Shown here: positions 41,471-54,593 of the stretch, one piece after another
Layout of the letters: each line of letters begins with the position of its first letter
Numbering within the stretch: the stretch's first letter is position 1
NCBI GenBank assembly: GCA_034509925.1
Contig: CM067529.1
Coordinates: 8,993,501 to 9,057,500 of the forward strand
DNA from: Hirudinaria manillensis
Taxonomy: Eukaryota > Annelida > Clitellata > Hirudinida > Hirudinidae
DNA: 64,000 nucleotides
Direction of reading: 5' to 3'
Notes under the pieces: model-generated
What the model saw: only the letters and a program-made list of their open reading frames with translations
What the model was told of the DNA's origin: nothing
Database searches by the model: none
Made by a program: the position numbers and the translations under genes

Positions 41471-41864
41471 GTAAAATTACAAAGCAAACTTAGATTTGTC
41501 ACTAACGCAAACGTTTACGAATGGGTTACTAAATAAACTAACTATCAATTCAGCCTAATTAACAACTACAACCACCTTTAAAATCTGCACCTTTAAACTT
41601 TACAAGCTTAAACTTTACTTTAACGTAGACTGAATAAATCATCGACCATTCATGGAATTACAAAGCGTCTGTAAATTTTATAATTTTTAATGAAAATATT
41701 TTTAACCTAGATTTTAGTTAAGCAGTTGTAAGTCATAACGGTTAAGTAGGTATTTTTTTATGAACAATTTTTTAATAAAATCTTTTGTGATAAAGCAGCT
41801 TAAACGTTTTATTGTCATTAAATTGAAATTTTTAAGACAATGTTTTTCCTTTTGTCAGTTGAGA

Positions 41865-44800
41865 TTAAATGTCCATTGATGCAGCATACTTTTTGGCCTT
41901 CAGGCGCAAGTCAGCTATGCTGGATGTTTTGTCCGTTTGTTCCACTTTTTGTGTCGGAGATGGAAGCCCGACATGGTCCTGAGGAGGTCTTGGAATAGAA
42001 GCAAAAGGGGGCCGAGAACCGAGCGAATGCATTTGGTGATGGTGGACTGCGTTTAAAGCAGCTAAACTGAACCTGAATACGTTGGAAGTTGGTTGATAGA
42101 AGAGAAACGACGTCGGAAGGAAACCGGCGCTTGGGTGCAATCCGGCCGCCGCTGCCATTGCTGCCATGACCACAGAAGAGGGAGTGAAACGTGGCATGGG
42201 ATAAGATGGCGTCGTGGTGGTTGTGGTTGGGAGGTGAGGAAAAGACGTCTGCGAGGGTGCGAGGCAATCCATGGAATTCCTGGTGCTGGATAAGTTGACG
42301 TAAGGAGCCAATCTGCAGGTATTGGCGATTGGCGAAAAAGTTGATGGGGTCTGTTCGATCAGAGAATAACCTAAAATATTTTGTCGGCACAATGAGGTAA
42401 GTTTCGGTTAGCTTTAGAATTAAAAAAATGTTTAAATCCCGCGTCGAATTAACTCGCAGGAATTCTTCGCCGGTTGTAATTCATTTTGCTTTACTGCATC
42501 GCCGATATACATGTATGTCACCAAGTTTCTTTTATGGAAAATGCATTGGTTAGGGGTACAATTTATTTTTGATTTGAGTCACAAATTAAGAAATAAATTT
42601 GAAATCATAATCCATGGAATTTTAAAAAGAAATGCTATGTTATTGATAAGAAACAAGGGTAGCAAACGCCATAACGGAAAAACGATTTCCAAGAGACTTC
42701 ACGTGAAATTGTTCATTCAACTCTTATCTCTCAAAACTCTTAAAACTTGCACAACCCGTATGCCTTTTAGGTTATAATAATAATAATATTGTTAATAATA
42801 ATAATAGTAGTAACAACGAATAATACCAGTAAAATCATTTGAGCTTTACAAATTTACGTTAACTCTATTCTTCTTCATTTATACTTTTAAAGTAAAATCG
42901 TGTAATTAGAAGGAAAATCATGATGATATCGATGCAGCTTATCCATTTTTATATCTGCCATTGACATTTTTGCGCAAGAATTATTAATGAATTATTGCCA
43001 ATGTACGCAGGGCTTTTACGCGCGACTTTGATGTATTGATCAGCAGTCGATGTCATCCGATGTCAGAACCAATCAGACCTCAGAGGACTGAAAATTTCTC
43101 ATGGGACCCCCGTAATAACACCTAATCTTAAAGGCTGCGTCCCTCCCGCAGATTCGTTTCTCACAACAGCGACTTAACCGCGATTCAACTTATTCGATTT
43201 CCAGAGTTGCTTAAAAAAAAAAAAGAAAACAGAAACCCCCATATACTCGGAGTGTAAGAAATTTTATGATAGCTTTCTTAAAGAACAAAAATACCTTTTT
43301 GCAATTGGCTCTCTTGTTTACGGCATTTGGCTCGCCTGTTCTGGAACCAGACCTAAGCGAAAAGATTTGAGTTCGGAATCAATGGGAGTGATTAATTCTA
43401 ATAAATGTGCTCTTTTTCCCCGCACCATGATAGACTTGAATATAACTTGATTACATAGACGGAACGCCGTGTTTAAAGCGAATTAGGAATTCCATCTAAT
43501 CGCATATTGTCGGCTAAATTTTTCATGTCGTCGTTATTAACGCTGCCAATGAGAATAACTTTCAATTATGTAATAACACTTTTAGCACTCGAGAGGAATT
43601 GTACTCCAATTTGTAAATTGTCTCAACACCGCCGACCTGCGAAAAGCGTTTATTGCTCATCGCGAATGAGGAAATGCATCACTCGCATGTTCCCATCAAA
43701 TTGTTTCCAAATTAACGCAATTTGTCCGGAAGAGCCGGGTTTCTTTTTTTTTTATCGGACACAAGGTGGCGTTCGGTTAACCAGTAATAATTCACATCCG
43801 TTTAGTTGCCATGGATACAACGCTGGAAAGCAGTCAACAAATTGGAGAAAATCAAATTTGCAAGGAAACGACTCGTATAAACGAATTAGAGCAATTCGCT
43901 TTGAGCCATCCTTCGACTTTAACGAAGTGCCTCGGACCGAGACTAAATCAACACATCAATCAGGATCTCGAGGTATCTAACGAGCACCGATTGCCGTGCA
44001 GTTTACGCTGGAGAGGCGAAAAGATGAACCAGCGGTCCGCCATTAATCTCTATTTACTCCTGCTCGCCTCTAATAAACGACGCAGCCCCAAAGCGACTTC
44101 CATTTATCCAGCACTTCCTTTTCCGTATCTACGTGACGTCACGTGATTGAAAATATCTCATCCATCGGATCCTTCCTGTCTGCTTGTGAGCTTCTTGAGA
44201 TTAGATCAATTAGTGATTCTTTTGTGCCAACACACTTCCCTGCCAGTGTGATGCATGGCGCTAGCAACGTTTCCCTTTTCGGACATGGCATTTGATTCAA
44301 TTGAAACAGCGGTTCCTTTCCTTTGACGTTTATTTATTTAGAAGATCTAAATTCAGATAATAAGATGCTATGGGCTCGCCAATATAATTAAGCAAAATTA
44401 TATAAGGATTTTTGCCTATTCTTCGAGTCAAACGGGATGTTTTAATTGCGGACAAATTTGAAAATCATTACTAATGTCGTCTTACAATTGAATACCATTC
44501 GGGAAGTGTTGAAATTGAAATCAATGAATTATTGTTTCTTTGATTGCTGGCATTTTTAGTCAAACTTCAGAAGCTCACTTGGATTCTGGCTTCCGAGAGG
44601 GACAACCTTTGGCTGAGTTCCTCCCTCATGAAGGCATCGGGGTAATGGGTTTCATCGAACAACCTTTCGAGGTCGTTCAACTGTTCCATCGTGAAGTTAG
44701 TTCTGCTTCTTCGCTGTTTCACTTTCGGCTGCTGGTGAGACTGTTGCAAAAATTCCTCTCCCTAAAGATTTCAAATTGTATATCATTAAAAAGAAATATT

Positions 44801-46882
44801 TAAAAATGTGCAAATTAAATTAATATTTTTTTTTATATTTTATTAAAAAAATTAATGACAAACTTCGTTCGGAGAAGGAACGTCTTTGAACTTGCTGTCT
44901 TGTCGAAACATTCCAGAGTCGTTGAATGGTTTGTCCGAATGCGAATTGTTGTCTCGGCTCTGAGTACGTAGAACGATTTTCATTTGCTTCTGTTTTAATA
45001 CTTCCTGATGCGCCTCGTTCTCCTTTTGACTCCTGTCGGCCACGAAGTTGAACTTTGGAGGTCTCACGATGTGAGGGTGGACTCCATCTTCGACGAAGGT
45101 TTCTTGGCTGTCGGTGCTGAACATCGTAGGCGTTTGCAGGAAGTTCGAATGCAACATTTGATCCTCGCTACTTTCGGTCACCTCTGAAGTCGGTTTGATC
45201 TCCATAAACATTTATTTATATTCAAGATTTGGTCATTAGACAATAAATTTCAAAGCACTTTGGAAAACGACTTTGAATTTGTTGTTGTGCCGAAATCAAA
45301 GATATCGGGGTAAACCCGCTTCCGAAGCTTTCGAAATTGTCGGCTCATTCTAACACACACATATTTGAAACTTAAGGCTCAGGTTGCAGGGTGAAAAAGT
45401 GTGGTGTTAATTTGTTTGACTTATGAAATAATGTGATTTAAAAAAGCCTCACTGTTGAGTTTTCACAACCAGAGAAACGTTGAGACAAATTGGAGACAAG
45501 TTAAACTATTAAAGTTAATAAACTGACAATAAAAACCTGATTTATTATAATATAAACGAACGGCCGTGAAATGGGAACGGAAGATTATCGTGGCTAAAAC
45601 TTTGAAATAAATTTTCAAACTACGTTCGATTCCAAGCGGTCATCGCAAGTCCATCGATTGTCCAACCGCTGAGCAATAATTGAGCAAATTGTCTGAAATT
45701 CTAGAAAGTTAATTGCTCCATTGAAAGGTGCAGGTGCGGCAACACAAAGCGATAATTTACGAGCCCAAAACACGATTGACTGAATGATGGATGGGGCACT
45801 TAATTGTCAACTGGAAAGCACAGTTCACCTGTGCACCAGCTCCACTTTAATATTTCATGTTTCCAACATTTCACAATCACAAGTCGATGAGCGCCTCGGT
45901 GTCACTCGAGCTCCCAAATTGGCGTCTGTAATCGGCCTACTGTCTTAATTAAAATGGGATTTGTTCCGTGGCTTCGTCCACGAAATTTCTCGAACTCTTC
46001 TGCCGCTGCTTCGTTCGAAAGGAAGCCGGCGTTCTTGGAATTGTTACAATTTTCGTTACACGTTATGTGCCAATTAGGGAATGTTCAATCGAGCGTCAAT
46101 TTTAATCTTCAAATGAAGCGAAATGGACAAATCGTGCCTAGGGCTTGTCCTTTGATTTCATTACAACAACTTACTTACGGAACGAATTCACGTCCAAGTT
46201 GCAACTTGACATCATTGTATCGCACAATGTTCTGTCTTTATTGGCCGTGCAAACATGGCCTAATTTCATTGTCAAGAAAAGCGTTCAAGTAATCGAATTA
46301 ATATTTCTATTTGCCAAAAACCGAAGCGAAGATCTCTAAATATGCGAGCAAACAAACTTGCAATGCAAGTGGTCTTAAGGGGACGTGTCCAAGCATTTAA
46401 CGCTTCCGGAGCCTACTGAGCTGATTAGGAATCGGTCCCCTTGCAAGTTAACTGATTAGTTGGTTGATTAATTAATTAATGGCCAGTAATTACTTAAAAT
46501 GTTATTCTATTCAATCGTCCAAATAACCTCGAGGTGCTACGAGATTCTCCACGTCGAGCACGTGGCTTCCTCTCTTGAAGGGAGGCTTCTTGCCGCACAA
46601 GTTCGAGTCCTCTTTTTGATCAGAACCTTTGGGAACGTCGGTGGAGTTTCTTCTTTTGTCGTCTCTTGGAAAAACCTCGATTGGCTGATCTTCTTGAGCC
46701 ATCCTCGATCCTTCGGCTTCTCGCTTCTCATCCAACGAATCTGAAACACTTTTTCCTTCCAATTGCCTGATGAAAGTTTCTTTATCTTTCGGATCGAGTG
46801 GCCAATTGTAGATCATATTCATAAGAGAAAGTTTCTGTCTAGATTCGAATGATTGCGACACGAATTCTGTCAGCCTCTCCAT
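41865..46882 (-). CDS. shox: Shox, paired-class homeobox transcription factor
   Basis: Nuclear transcription factor. Exons on the minus strand: 46528-46882, 44864-45183, 44579-44761, 43295-43352 and 41865-42370; phases 1, 0, 0 and 1 close and give 473 residues (human SHOX 292). The start [17 protein letters not shown] is the SHOX N-terminal signature (human MEELTAFVSKSFDQK), which ties exon 1 to this gene. The homeodomain begins [20 protein letters not shown], continues [20 protein letters not shown] and, across an intron after [19 protein letters not shown]. The last exon has CRLAPYVNL and ends in the OAR motif [16 protein letters not shown]. The exon 2 acceptor (GACTTCAG/AGG) has a weak pyrimidine tract; it was chosen because it closes the phase. 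Exons 1-2 form a long polar N-terminal region without vertebrate likeness. Divergent from the galnt gene. Confidence 0.95.
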
Positions 46883-47918
46883 GTCAGAGCAACTTCTTCC
46901 GTCGCCATCTTCGTTTTATTTCATTCTCATCCGCCTTCCCCTCGCGGCTGTCTTTAATTGCTCGACCAATAGTCTTCCACGCACTAGATTGAGCAACCAA
47001 TAATGATGCAGCGTAATAGCAATAAAACCACGTGACTAATAAGAAGCCCCGCCTTCATTACGGAATAACAGGATTATCGGAAGAGGGAGAGTTATAATTT
47101 GCGTGATGGTCGAGCTTGCTTTTAATAAATTGAAGCTCCATCTTAATCCCGCGTCAAGTAGAATTGTCTTTCGCGGAAAATACAAACTGATCTCTTCAAT
47201 TTCGAATGAAAACATTGACCGCATTTCTCAACGAATCCAAGACGAGCGTCAGTTTTAATTTTCGATTTTCGAATTACTCCGTTAATTCATAACCAAAATC
47301 TTCTTCCTTCCACGAAATGAAAGTCATTGGACTATTCGTTCGTTTATTTATTTTGTTTATTTCATTTTCTGTTGTTGTTGTTAAAGAATAATTTATCAAT
47401 GATTCGAAAAGAATTCCTAAAATCGAATTGTAGCGCAAAATCATTGCAATTATATGGAATGATACCATGACATCACGAAGCTAATAAAAGTTGGAAAATA
47501 AATTTGAAACATTTTCAAGTCTCACTATTTTATCCCAATGCATAGCAAGTGTTTACTCAACGTTCTAAATTTATTTATTTATTTATTTGTATTTTAAACT
47601 TAATCAATCGAATAAAGATTCGCTTCGCAACTTCTAACAGCGTCGTCTAGTGACAAATCTAAAACCAAACATTTACGATGACTAAAATCATTTAATTTTA
47701 TTAAAAGTTGAATTTTATTGATTTAAATAATTAATATATAATATATATCATATATGAAACGTCAAAGATATTTAATAAGAATTGATGATTGTATTTATCT
47801 GACATTTTATTTTTAAATCTTAGATCGTCACGCCTGAATACTTCTGAATAGTCGTGATTCGTGATGTAGCACAACCGGTCCTTTCGATGAAAACAAGAAT
47901 TCCTCGAGTTCAGTAATT
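46883..47918. promoter_or_regulatory. Shared upstream region of shox and galnt
   Basis: One kilobase between divergent start codons. GTGACTAATA and a G+C-richer block at 46880-47060 flank the shox start; the last 200 bases before galnt are AT-rich with TATATAATATATATCATATA at about 47735. No exon recognised. Confidence 0.35.
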
Positions 47919-50071
47919 ATGAAATCGATGTCCCTCAGAAAAACTCACGAAAATGTTGTTCTTGTTGTTTTTGTTGCCCTGTTGCTCGCTTCGATGTTTC
48001 TTTTGTTTGTTTACATCCTGTTCGGAAACCAAAAAGTAAAAGAAGAAGATGAAATCGTAGCCGCCGATATCGACTTGTTTGTTGAGGCTAAGAAGTTGGA
48101 TGATCCGTTGGAAAGGAAACCTCGTGCAGTCGAAGCAAAGGTGAGGCAGAAATTGGCAGAAGATGAACCTGAAAAGAGAGTCGTCATGGCAATGGAAGCA
48201 GTCAAATCACGCCTGTCTGAGATTAGAAAAGTTTCGAGGGACATCATCACTCGTCAGAAACGAGCTCCAGATTCACGCTACAACATCAACATCACCAACA
48301 GCGACCTTCAATCTTTAGACAGAAGAGTGACCGACACACGGCCTCCAATCTGCAAAACATTTCGTTACTCCAGAAACAGTCTGCCCAAAGCATCGGTTAT
48401 CATTCCTTTCTACAACGAAGCTCTGTCGATGCTCTTGAGAACCGTCCACAGTATACTCAACCGATCGCCGGACTCGCTGCTCAAAGAAATCATCCTCGTC
48501 GACGACAGCAGTCCCGACGAACAACTCCACGAGCCGCTTCAAAGATACCTCGATCTCCTACCGAAAGTGAAACTGATTCGCAACTCCGAGAGACGGGGTC
48601 TCATAGTCAGCAGAATGAAGGGGGCCAGAATCGCCAGGGGTTCTGTGCTCATCTTTTTGGACGCTCACTCGGAAGCCAACAAAGGTTGGTTGGAGCCTCT
48701 GCTCGATGAATTGAAGAAGAACAGGAGGCAAGTTTTACAGCCTTTCGTGGATGGAATCGATGCCATGACGCTGGCGATTGAACCACCAGGTGTCTACCAC
48801 AAAGGAGCTTTTAGCTGGGATCTCAGGTTGGTCCTATTTTCTGTACCCAGATAAGTGACAGGCAAAAGACAAGTCACAAGTTTTATCGGTTTGCCATAGA
48901 TTTCCAGAGTCAGGAAGTAGGGTTAGGATGTGATCTGAGTGGGTTAGGCGCTAAAGATCCCCGCCTGTGAGTTGCTTTTGCTTGTCACTTACACAACTTT
49001 CAATGCTTTGATTTAAGTAGCTGAATATTGACATTCTACGAACGTATTTTAAGATTTTCTCAAAAACTATGGTTTTAATTTAAAAGGTACACGTGGATCA
49101 AAGTGAATCCTCACGAACAAATGGCCGCCCACGAAACGGGGCTTCCATTTCCAACGCCGACGTTGGTAGGTTGTGCCATTGCAGTGGACAAAAACTACTT
49201 CGAAGAGATTGGAAACTTTGACGAAGGACTGAAAGTCTGGGGAGGAGAAAACATCGAACTCGGCTTTCGGACTTGGATGTGCGGGGGTCAAGTGATGACT
49301 GTTACTTGCTCCCACGTTGGGCACGTTTTCAAAGAGTTTCCCTACACTTTCGACGGTAACAAGGAAGAAATCGTTCAAAAGAATTTGATTCGAGTTGCCG
49401 ACACGTGGATGGATGGAATGAAGAAATATTTCTATGCATCTACGAGAATCTACGAATTCAAAAGGGCCGAACTCGACGAAAAGGAAGTCGAGTCATTAAA
49501 GAAGTGGAAAGAGTTGAAAATAAAGTTGAAATGTCATAATTTCGAGTGGTTCATGTACAACATCATCCCACAACTTAACGAACCGCCCATGGATTCTGTA
49601 TTTCACGGTGAAATTATCAACTCACAGTCTTCCTGGTGCTGGGAAGTGACCGACGATTACTTTATTTCACTCAATTACATTTGCTACCACCATAAAATCA
49701 TTCCTCAGAATTATTTCACCCTTTCGAAAGATGGACTTTTGAGATACAGAGATAAGTGTATTGCCATCCAACCTCCGAATCCAATGCTGTCTCTCGCCGA
49801 GTGTCCGTCCGGTGTGGAAGCAATCGAAAACTTCGGCATTTGGAAAATGGATGTTGGTAACAACGTGGTCGAAGGTCGGCTAACCGTGAGCAGGATTACT
49901 GGAAACAACACATTAGAGACCTTTTGCATTGAACAAGTAACCAACGCTTTGCCTCACTATAAAGGTCGCCAGATGCCTCAACTGACGGACTGCAATCTTG
50001 AGAACAATTTTAAAATTTGGATGTTTACGTACGCATTTGATTTCACACGCGTTCCAAATGAAATGTTGTAA
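47919..50071 (+). CDS. Polypeptide N-acetylgalactosaminyltransferase (mucin-type O-glycosylation)
   Basis: Golgi type II enzyme that transfers GalNAc from UDP-GalNAc to Ser/Thr. Two exons, 47919-48826 and 49087-50071, joined in phase 2 (AG/GTTGGT, then AAAG/GTAC), giving 630 residues. A short cytoplasmic arm, a membrane anchor (VVLVVFVALLLASMFLLFVY) at residues 13-34, and a stem to about 145 come first. The catalytic half has SVIIPFYNEALSMLLRTVHS, EIILVDDSS, the metal-binding D248-A-H250 (FLDAHSEANKGW), PTLVGCAIAVDKNYF, W354-GGEN and CSHVGHVF. The last 130 residues are a ricin-B-like domain with weak Q-x-W repeats (FGIWKMD, FKIWMFT). The usual cysteine right after the D-x-H is a serine, and the G-G before the FxIDR stretch reads GC. 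The isoform is not assigned. A MITE sits in the single intron; AATAAA at 50239 fits poly(A). Confidence 0.93.
48854..48989. mobile_element. MITE, copy in the galnt intron
   Basis: 136 bases bounded by AGTGACAGGCAAAAGACAAG and the complement of its right end (GCTTTTGCTTGTCACT), with TA on both sides, the target duplication of Tc1/mariner-like elements. The interior matches the pex6 intron copy at 36182-36363 (CCATAGATTTCCAGAG, AGGAAGTAGGGT, CCTGTGAGTT). No coding capacity. Confidence 0.75.
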
Positions 50072-51089
50072 TCGCCAATAATTTTATTATAGTCAGAATT
50101 ATTATTTAATTATTTATTTAAGACATGAAAATTTAAACTTTGAAGCAATTTGATGAATTCATATTATCTATTCAAACTACAAATTAAATACGAACAATAA
50201 TTTTCAAACTAGCTAATGTATTAATTCACAAAAATTGAAATAAATCTACTATCAAATCAGTTGATGGTTGTGAAATTAGTCTTCGTATATTCCCAGTTAA
50301 TAAAACATTTAGTTCGTCTGGATTCATTATCCTCGCGAAGATTCAAAAATATTCACCAGTTTGGAACATCCAAACATCTCTACTTCAACTGCATTTAACT
50401 CAGAGTACAAATTTTACAATATCAACGTGGCTTTTGCTCCCAAGCAAAAATCCAGCTTTTAACTTATAAGAGACTTTGATCTTAGCAAATATCTTACATA
50501 TAACTAACTCTCATTGTAGTCATTATCGCCACCTTGACTCATACTGTCATTGCAATTTGTCCTTGCTCGAATTGGAAATCGAAAACTGTGTTAGTGGTCC
50601 TATTGGGCCCTTCAGTTTGAATAAATAAATAAATAAAAATAAAATAAAATATAAGAACTTTTATTCGAAATGAATTATCCCAGCCAGCAGGATTTCTTGG
50701 TGATGATCAACTTTTATAATTCATTAATTACTGCACATGGACTAATTATAATTTTTTTGTGGTTACACCAATCTTGATTGGAGGTTTTGGTAATTGACTT
50801 TAACCATTGATAACCTAACCCTTCGTAACAATGGCATCAAGGTGCAAAATCTTCATACAAAAAAAAAAAGAATTCCACCCAAGCGGGAATATTTGTCGTT
50901 GGATACTCAAAGCATTGTGTTCTAATAATGATTATTTCCATCATTATTTTTAATTCCTCCAAGAACTTCGTAACGATTATTACTTTTATAATTATTATTT
51001 TTTGAAAAATAATAAGAAGTCTCAAAACCAGTCCGAGGCAAACTTGCCTTTCCAAAGGTGAGGAGGGCAGACCCTCTCCAAATCGATTA
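50072..51089. other. 3' region of galnt and AT-rich spacer
   Basis: AATAAA at 50239-50244 marks a likely galnt 3' end 170 bases past the stop. The remainder is AT-rich, with A runs at about 50630 and 50860; no exon recognised. Confidence 0.4.
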
Positions 51090-51610
51090 GATGACCGCTG
51101 TGATGATCCAGTACTTTGAGAAGTGATTTATAAAAGCTTCACCGTTTAAGCTTGTTGCCTGTCGATCAAAATACAGCCGCGTTTTCTCTTGGCTAATGTT
51201 GGTTCTGTTAACTCCTGACAATGTGTGCAAACGTGCATCATTTTAAAATAATAATAGTTAATTCGTAGAGCGCCATATGCATAGCGTCGGAGGCTTTGAG
51301 GGATAAAAATGAATTTGTGACCTTCTTCATGACAAATTCTTTAAGGCAATATGTTTCGTTCGTCGTTGAAACTCTGGGTTCTGAGCCAGTTTGACTGCTG
51401 CATTGTTGTCAACTTGCAGGATAGACACACACTTCATTTAAACCTGTAGGGATCTAAACAGTCTTTGCAACCAAATGACTTCCTTGACTGCTTCAGTTGC
51501 AGCAATAATTTCAGCTTCAGTGAGTTATGTCCTAATTCGAGTATTAGCTGAATTGCAATAAACACAATTGTTTATTTCGCTGCCCCAAGAAAAAGTAAAT
51601 CCTTTTCAAC
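51090..51610 (-). mobile_element. Ty1/copia retrotransposon fossil (RNase H region)
   Basis: The minus strand carries the end of a copia-type pol, recognisable from the RNase H signatures LTEAEIIAATEAVKEVIW, DNNAAVKLAQNPEF and RRTKH. It is a fragment: no integrase, gag or recognisable LTR pair was seen, and it is clearly broken several times. Age is probably considerable. Confidence 0.7.
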
Positions 51611-51889
51611 AAAGAATCCCACTTTATTTATTTAGCCCATGCTTTTAGATAACAAGTTTGGGACACTCTCGCTGCTCCTATACGAAATCGTCCACACCAT
51701 CTTCCTCACTTCATAGTCCACCTCTCTCTCATCGGATATTTCCTGCCATTCTTCACCAGCACTTCTTCATCCCCATAAATAAATTCTTAAATCTCATCCG
51801 TCGACACTCCCATCATCCCATCATTCACCACCATAGAATTTCCGACACCTGTCTCTGAGATGTGTGTAATCTCACTATTGTCGGAATGT

Positions 51890-52262
51890 GGCACTTTGTA
51901 AAGATTAACCACTTCCAAAATTCGAGTTAAAATAGCTTCCTCATTCAACGGTCGGTTCACACGGCAACACAAGGTCCTCCGAGAAGTGTGCCGCAAAAGC
52001 ATCAGTCTCCAAAGCAAACTCGCGCACGGTCTGCAAAAAGAGACGTCAAACTCCCAGGCGAGACATTCTTGCAGAGACAAACAACTGGACCGTCGCAGCC
52101 GACCTAGAAGAGATGAGCACCCTCAGGTGCTGATAGAAAGTGACAAGCCGGATTTGGTGCTAGTTTCGCCGTCGACTGGCGGTACTGTAGGAGGACAGGC
52201 TACAATACAGCAACGCGCTCAAAGAGGATAAGTATGCAGATCTATCGATCTGTCACCAGGTG
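51890..52262 (+). mobile_element. LINE 3'-end fragment (C-terminal region of reverse transcriptase ORF)
   Basis: Scattered matches to the region after the reverse transcriptase in R2/RTE-like LINEs: RFTRQHKVLREV at about 51950, KPDLVLVSPSTGG at about 52155, then ALKEDKYADL in another frame near 52210. The order (R-H-x-x-V-L-R, then K-P-D-L-V-L, then a K-Y block) fits the family, and the frame shift between the last two shows decay. Exact clade not determined. It adjoins the copia fossil. Confidence 0.45.
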
Positions 52263-53983
52263 AAAAGAACGTTCATCAATATTAGTAATAAAGTAAATAT
52301 TATAAAAAAAATCGGATACACCACAATTATTAGCTTCAAAAGATTACCCCAAAGAAAAAAGTCACACTTAAGGATGACTTTCAATTTGAACAAATTTTTT
52401 ATTGAGAAAACAGATATTACTTTCGATGCAGTTTGGACAAACGCATGCATGTCCTCATCCTTTGTCTAGATAAAATCCTTGACTAAAGAATAATGGGATT
52501 TTTTATGATGACATGTTCCTGGTCGATCGATATAATTTGCAGTTAGCAAAATATTCATAAAGCAGTAGCCATTGGTTCATAAAAATAAAAACCATATGTG
52601 AGTGCCGCACGTTAACGTCAACAAACGCGACAAAACGTTCAATCTGCTTGCTGTTGGCAATCAAAGCGGGCTTTTGGATGATTGATATTTGCCATCGCAA
52701 GAAGCCCTCTCGAAATCGAGGTATTATTTCCATGCAAGAAGATGAAATAACAGGTTCGGATCCACAGCTCAAAGTAGTGCAAGGAAGGAAACAAAGATAT
52801 TTACAGAAAAGAAATAAAAGCGAAAGATTAATAATATCTGTTAATATTGAGGGGTTGGTGCACTGGTTTTTGTTTTTGTTTTCGGTTTCGGCGAGGGGCC
52901 GTTGGCCCGTGCTGATTTTTTTTTCAATTCAATTCAATTCAATATCTAATTAATCGAGCTAATAAATATTTTATTAATTTTGGCTTAAAATAACATGTGA
53001 GTTGATTGCAATAAACACATGATTAATTCGTAACGACATGGAAAATGTCACTGCATCCTACAATTTAACGATCATCCTGTAAGTCATTACCCTGAAAATA
53101 CAAGCAACATTTCAGGTAATTGATTTATGACGTACATTGAAGATAAAATTTGAAACATTTCGAAAATGTTTCTTGTCCCGTAGACTTGTTAACGTATGAT
53201 TTCACAAAGCTTGTGAGCGATGCATCGTGCATGCCTCGAAAAATCACTTGCATTTACACTTTGCAAATATTGCAAAGCACGAACAAAGTAGAGCTTCTGA
53301 TGAAGATGATACATTTTTTAGCGCTTAATTTTCTGAAAATTAACTTTTATTTTGTCTGATTAATGATCAACAAGAAGAATATTATTTGCTGATATTTACT
53401 GATTTTGATATTTAAAAAAAAAATACGATATTTAAACTTTCGTATTCGCTACGGTTGTGGCTCAATCGCCTTCGTTTTGTACTGAGAAATAGAATCTTCA
53501 ACACAAATTTCACTGTTTTCAAAAAAACAAAAAAAAACAAAAGAAAATTCATTCCACGACCAACAACAAATTGATGTGAAAATTGAATTAAACTAGATGC
53601 AAGTACAGCTGTCAAACGCGATGTTCACTTGCAATAATTACTTTCACAGTAATAATAATTATATTTATTCTATAATATTTATATAATAATATTAATTGAA
53701 TTTATTACTGTAAATATGTTAATATTCTAAATTACACTTATTATTATAATTATTAAATTATTATGAAATTCATAAAGACCACTTATTATTATAATAATAA
53801 TAATTATTAATATATGCATACATAGGAGCATCAATATCATTCGCGATAGCCATATACCAACTGATTACCACGATTTCCGAAAATAAATTAGTTGCTGATC
53901 ATCGTGGAGCACGTGGCATACATGCCGACCGGTTGTATGGTGCCGAGTTGAGGTGCATTAGTGGAGACGTCCATTTACGATGG
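52263..53983. other. Gene-poor spacer upstream of the TARP gene
   Basis: AT-rich with long A/T runs and TAATTATTA repeats at 53640-53820. A plus-strand frame at 52648-52953 is not convincing. No exon or intact element was seen. Confidence 0.35.
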
Positions 53984-54562
53984 ATGCTGCTGGTTGTTGC
54001 AATGGACGACAGTTCTCGAAAATCCATGATGAAGTTTGGTGAAAGAGCCTTCAGTCTCATATCTCTCGCCTTCGGATTGGTCGCTGCCGGAGCCTTGGCT
54101 TTGGCCGTTGCCACGGATTTCTGGATCCATGCCATCGAACCGATCAGGGTCGACAACGAAACCACGATCGTCGGCAGTTTTGATGTGGCTCCACCTGCAG
54201 CGGGAGATCAATCGTCCTACGTGCGAATCAAGTCTGAGGACGATTCGAGGGAACAACAACAACAACAGAAACAACAACAACAGCAACAACAATCGTCTGA
54301 GGCAAAAGTTCCGAGAAAAGAAATAGTTCTTGACAATGAAAATAAACAAATGTTCGACGAGGCAGAATTCGACAAAGACGAGGATGAAGACGACGAGGCA
54401 GAAATTGGATTTTTCAGCGACACAACCGACCACAATGTGCCTATCACGTACAACATGCACTCGCACTCTGGGTTGTGGAGAATTTGTATCATTTACGAAG
54501 GTATCTTTCAATGCATCATGCCATACCATGAAGAATAAATGTTATTATAATTATTATTATTG

Positions 54563-54593
<31 letters not shown>

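Larger units (their letters stand above)
38521..41864. other. Low-gene region between pex6 and shox
   Basis: Apart from the pseudocopy of shox, a LINE scrap, a dispersed repeat and hydrophobic exon-like segments described separately, the rest (notably 38690-39550 and 41470-41860) shows no convincing exon. A frame on the minus strand at 39189-39404 is polar and short and has no splice partner. Confidence 0.35.

Noticed and set aside
41911-42390. 159-codon minus frame and 66-codon plus frame over the shox last exon
   Set aside because: Other-frame shadows of the real frame, which ends in the OAR motif.
43507-44146. Two overlapping plus-strand frames in a shox intron
   Set aside because: No recognisable domain; the region is a G+C-richer intron and the frames overlap each other.
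53975-54529. Leucine-rich antisense frame opposite the TARP first exon
   Set aside because: The poly-Leu is the reverse complement of the CAA/CAG tract; the sense frame has TM1 and the TARP motif.
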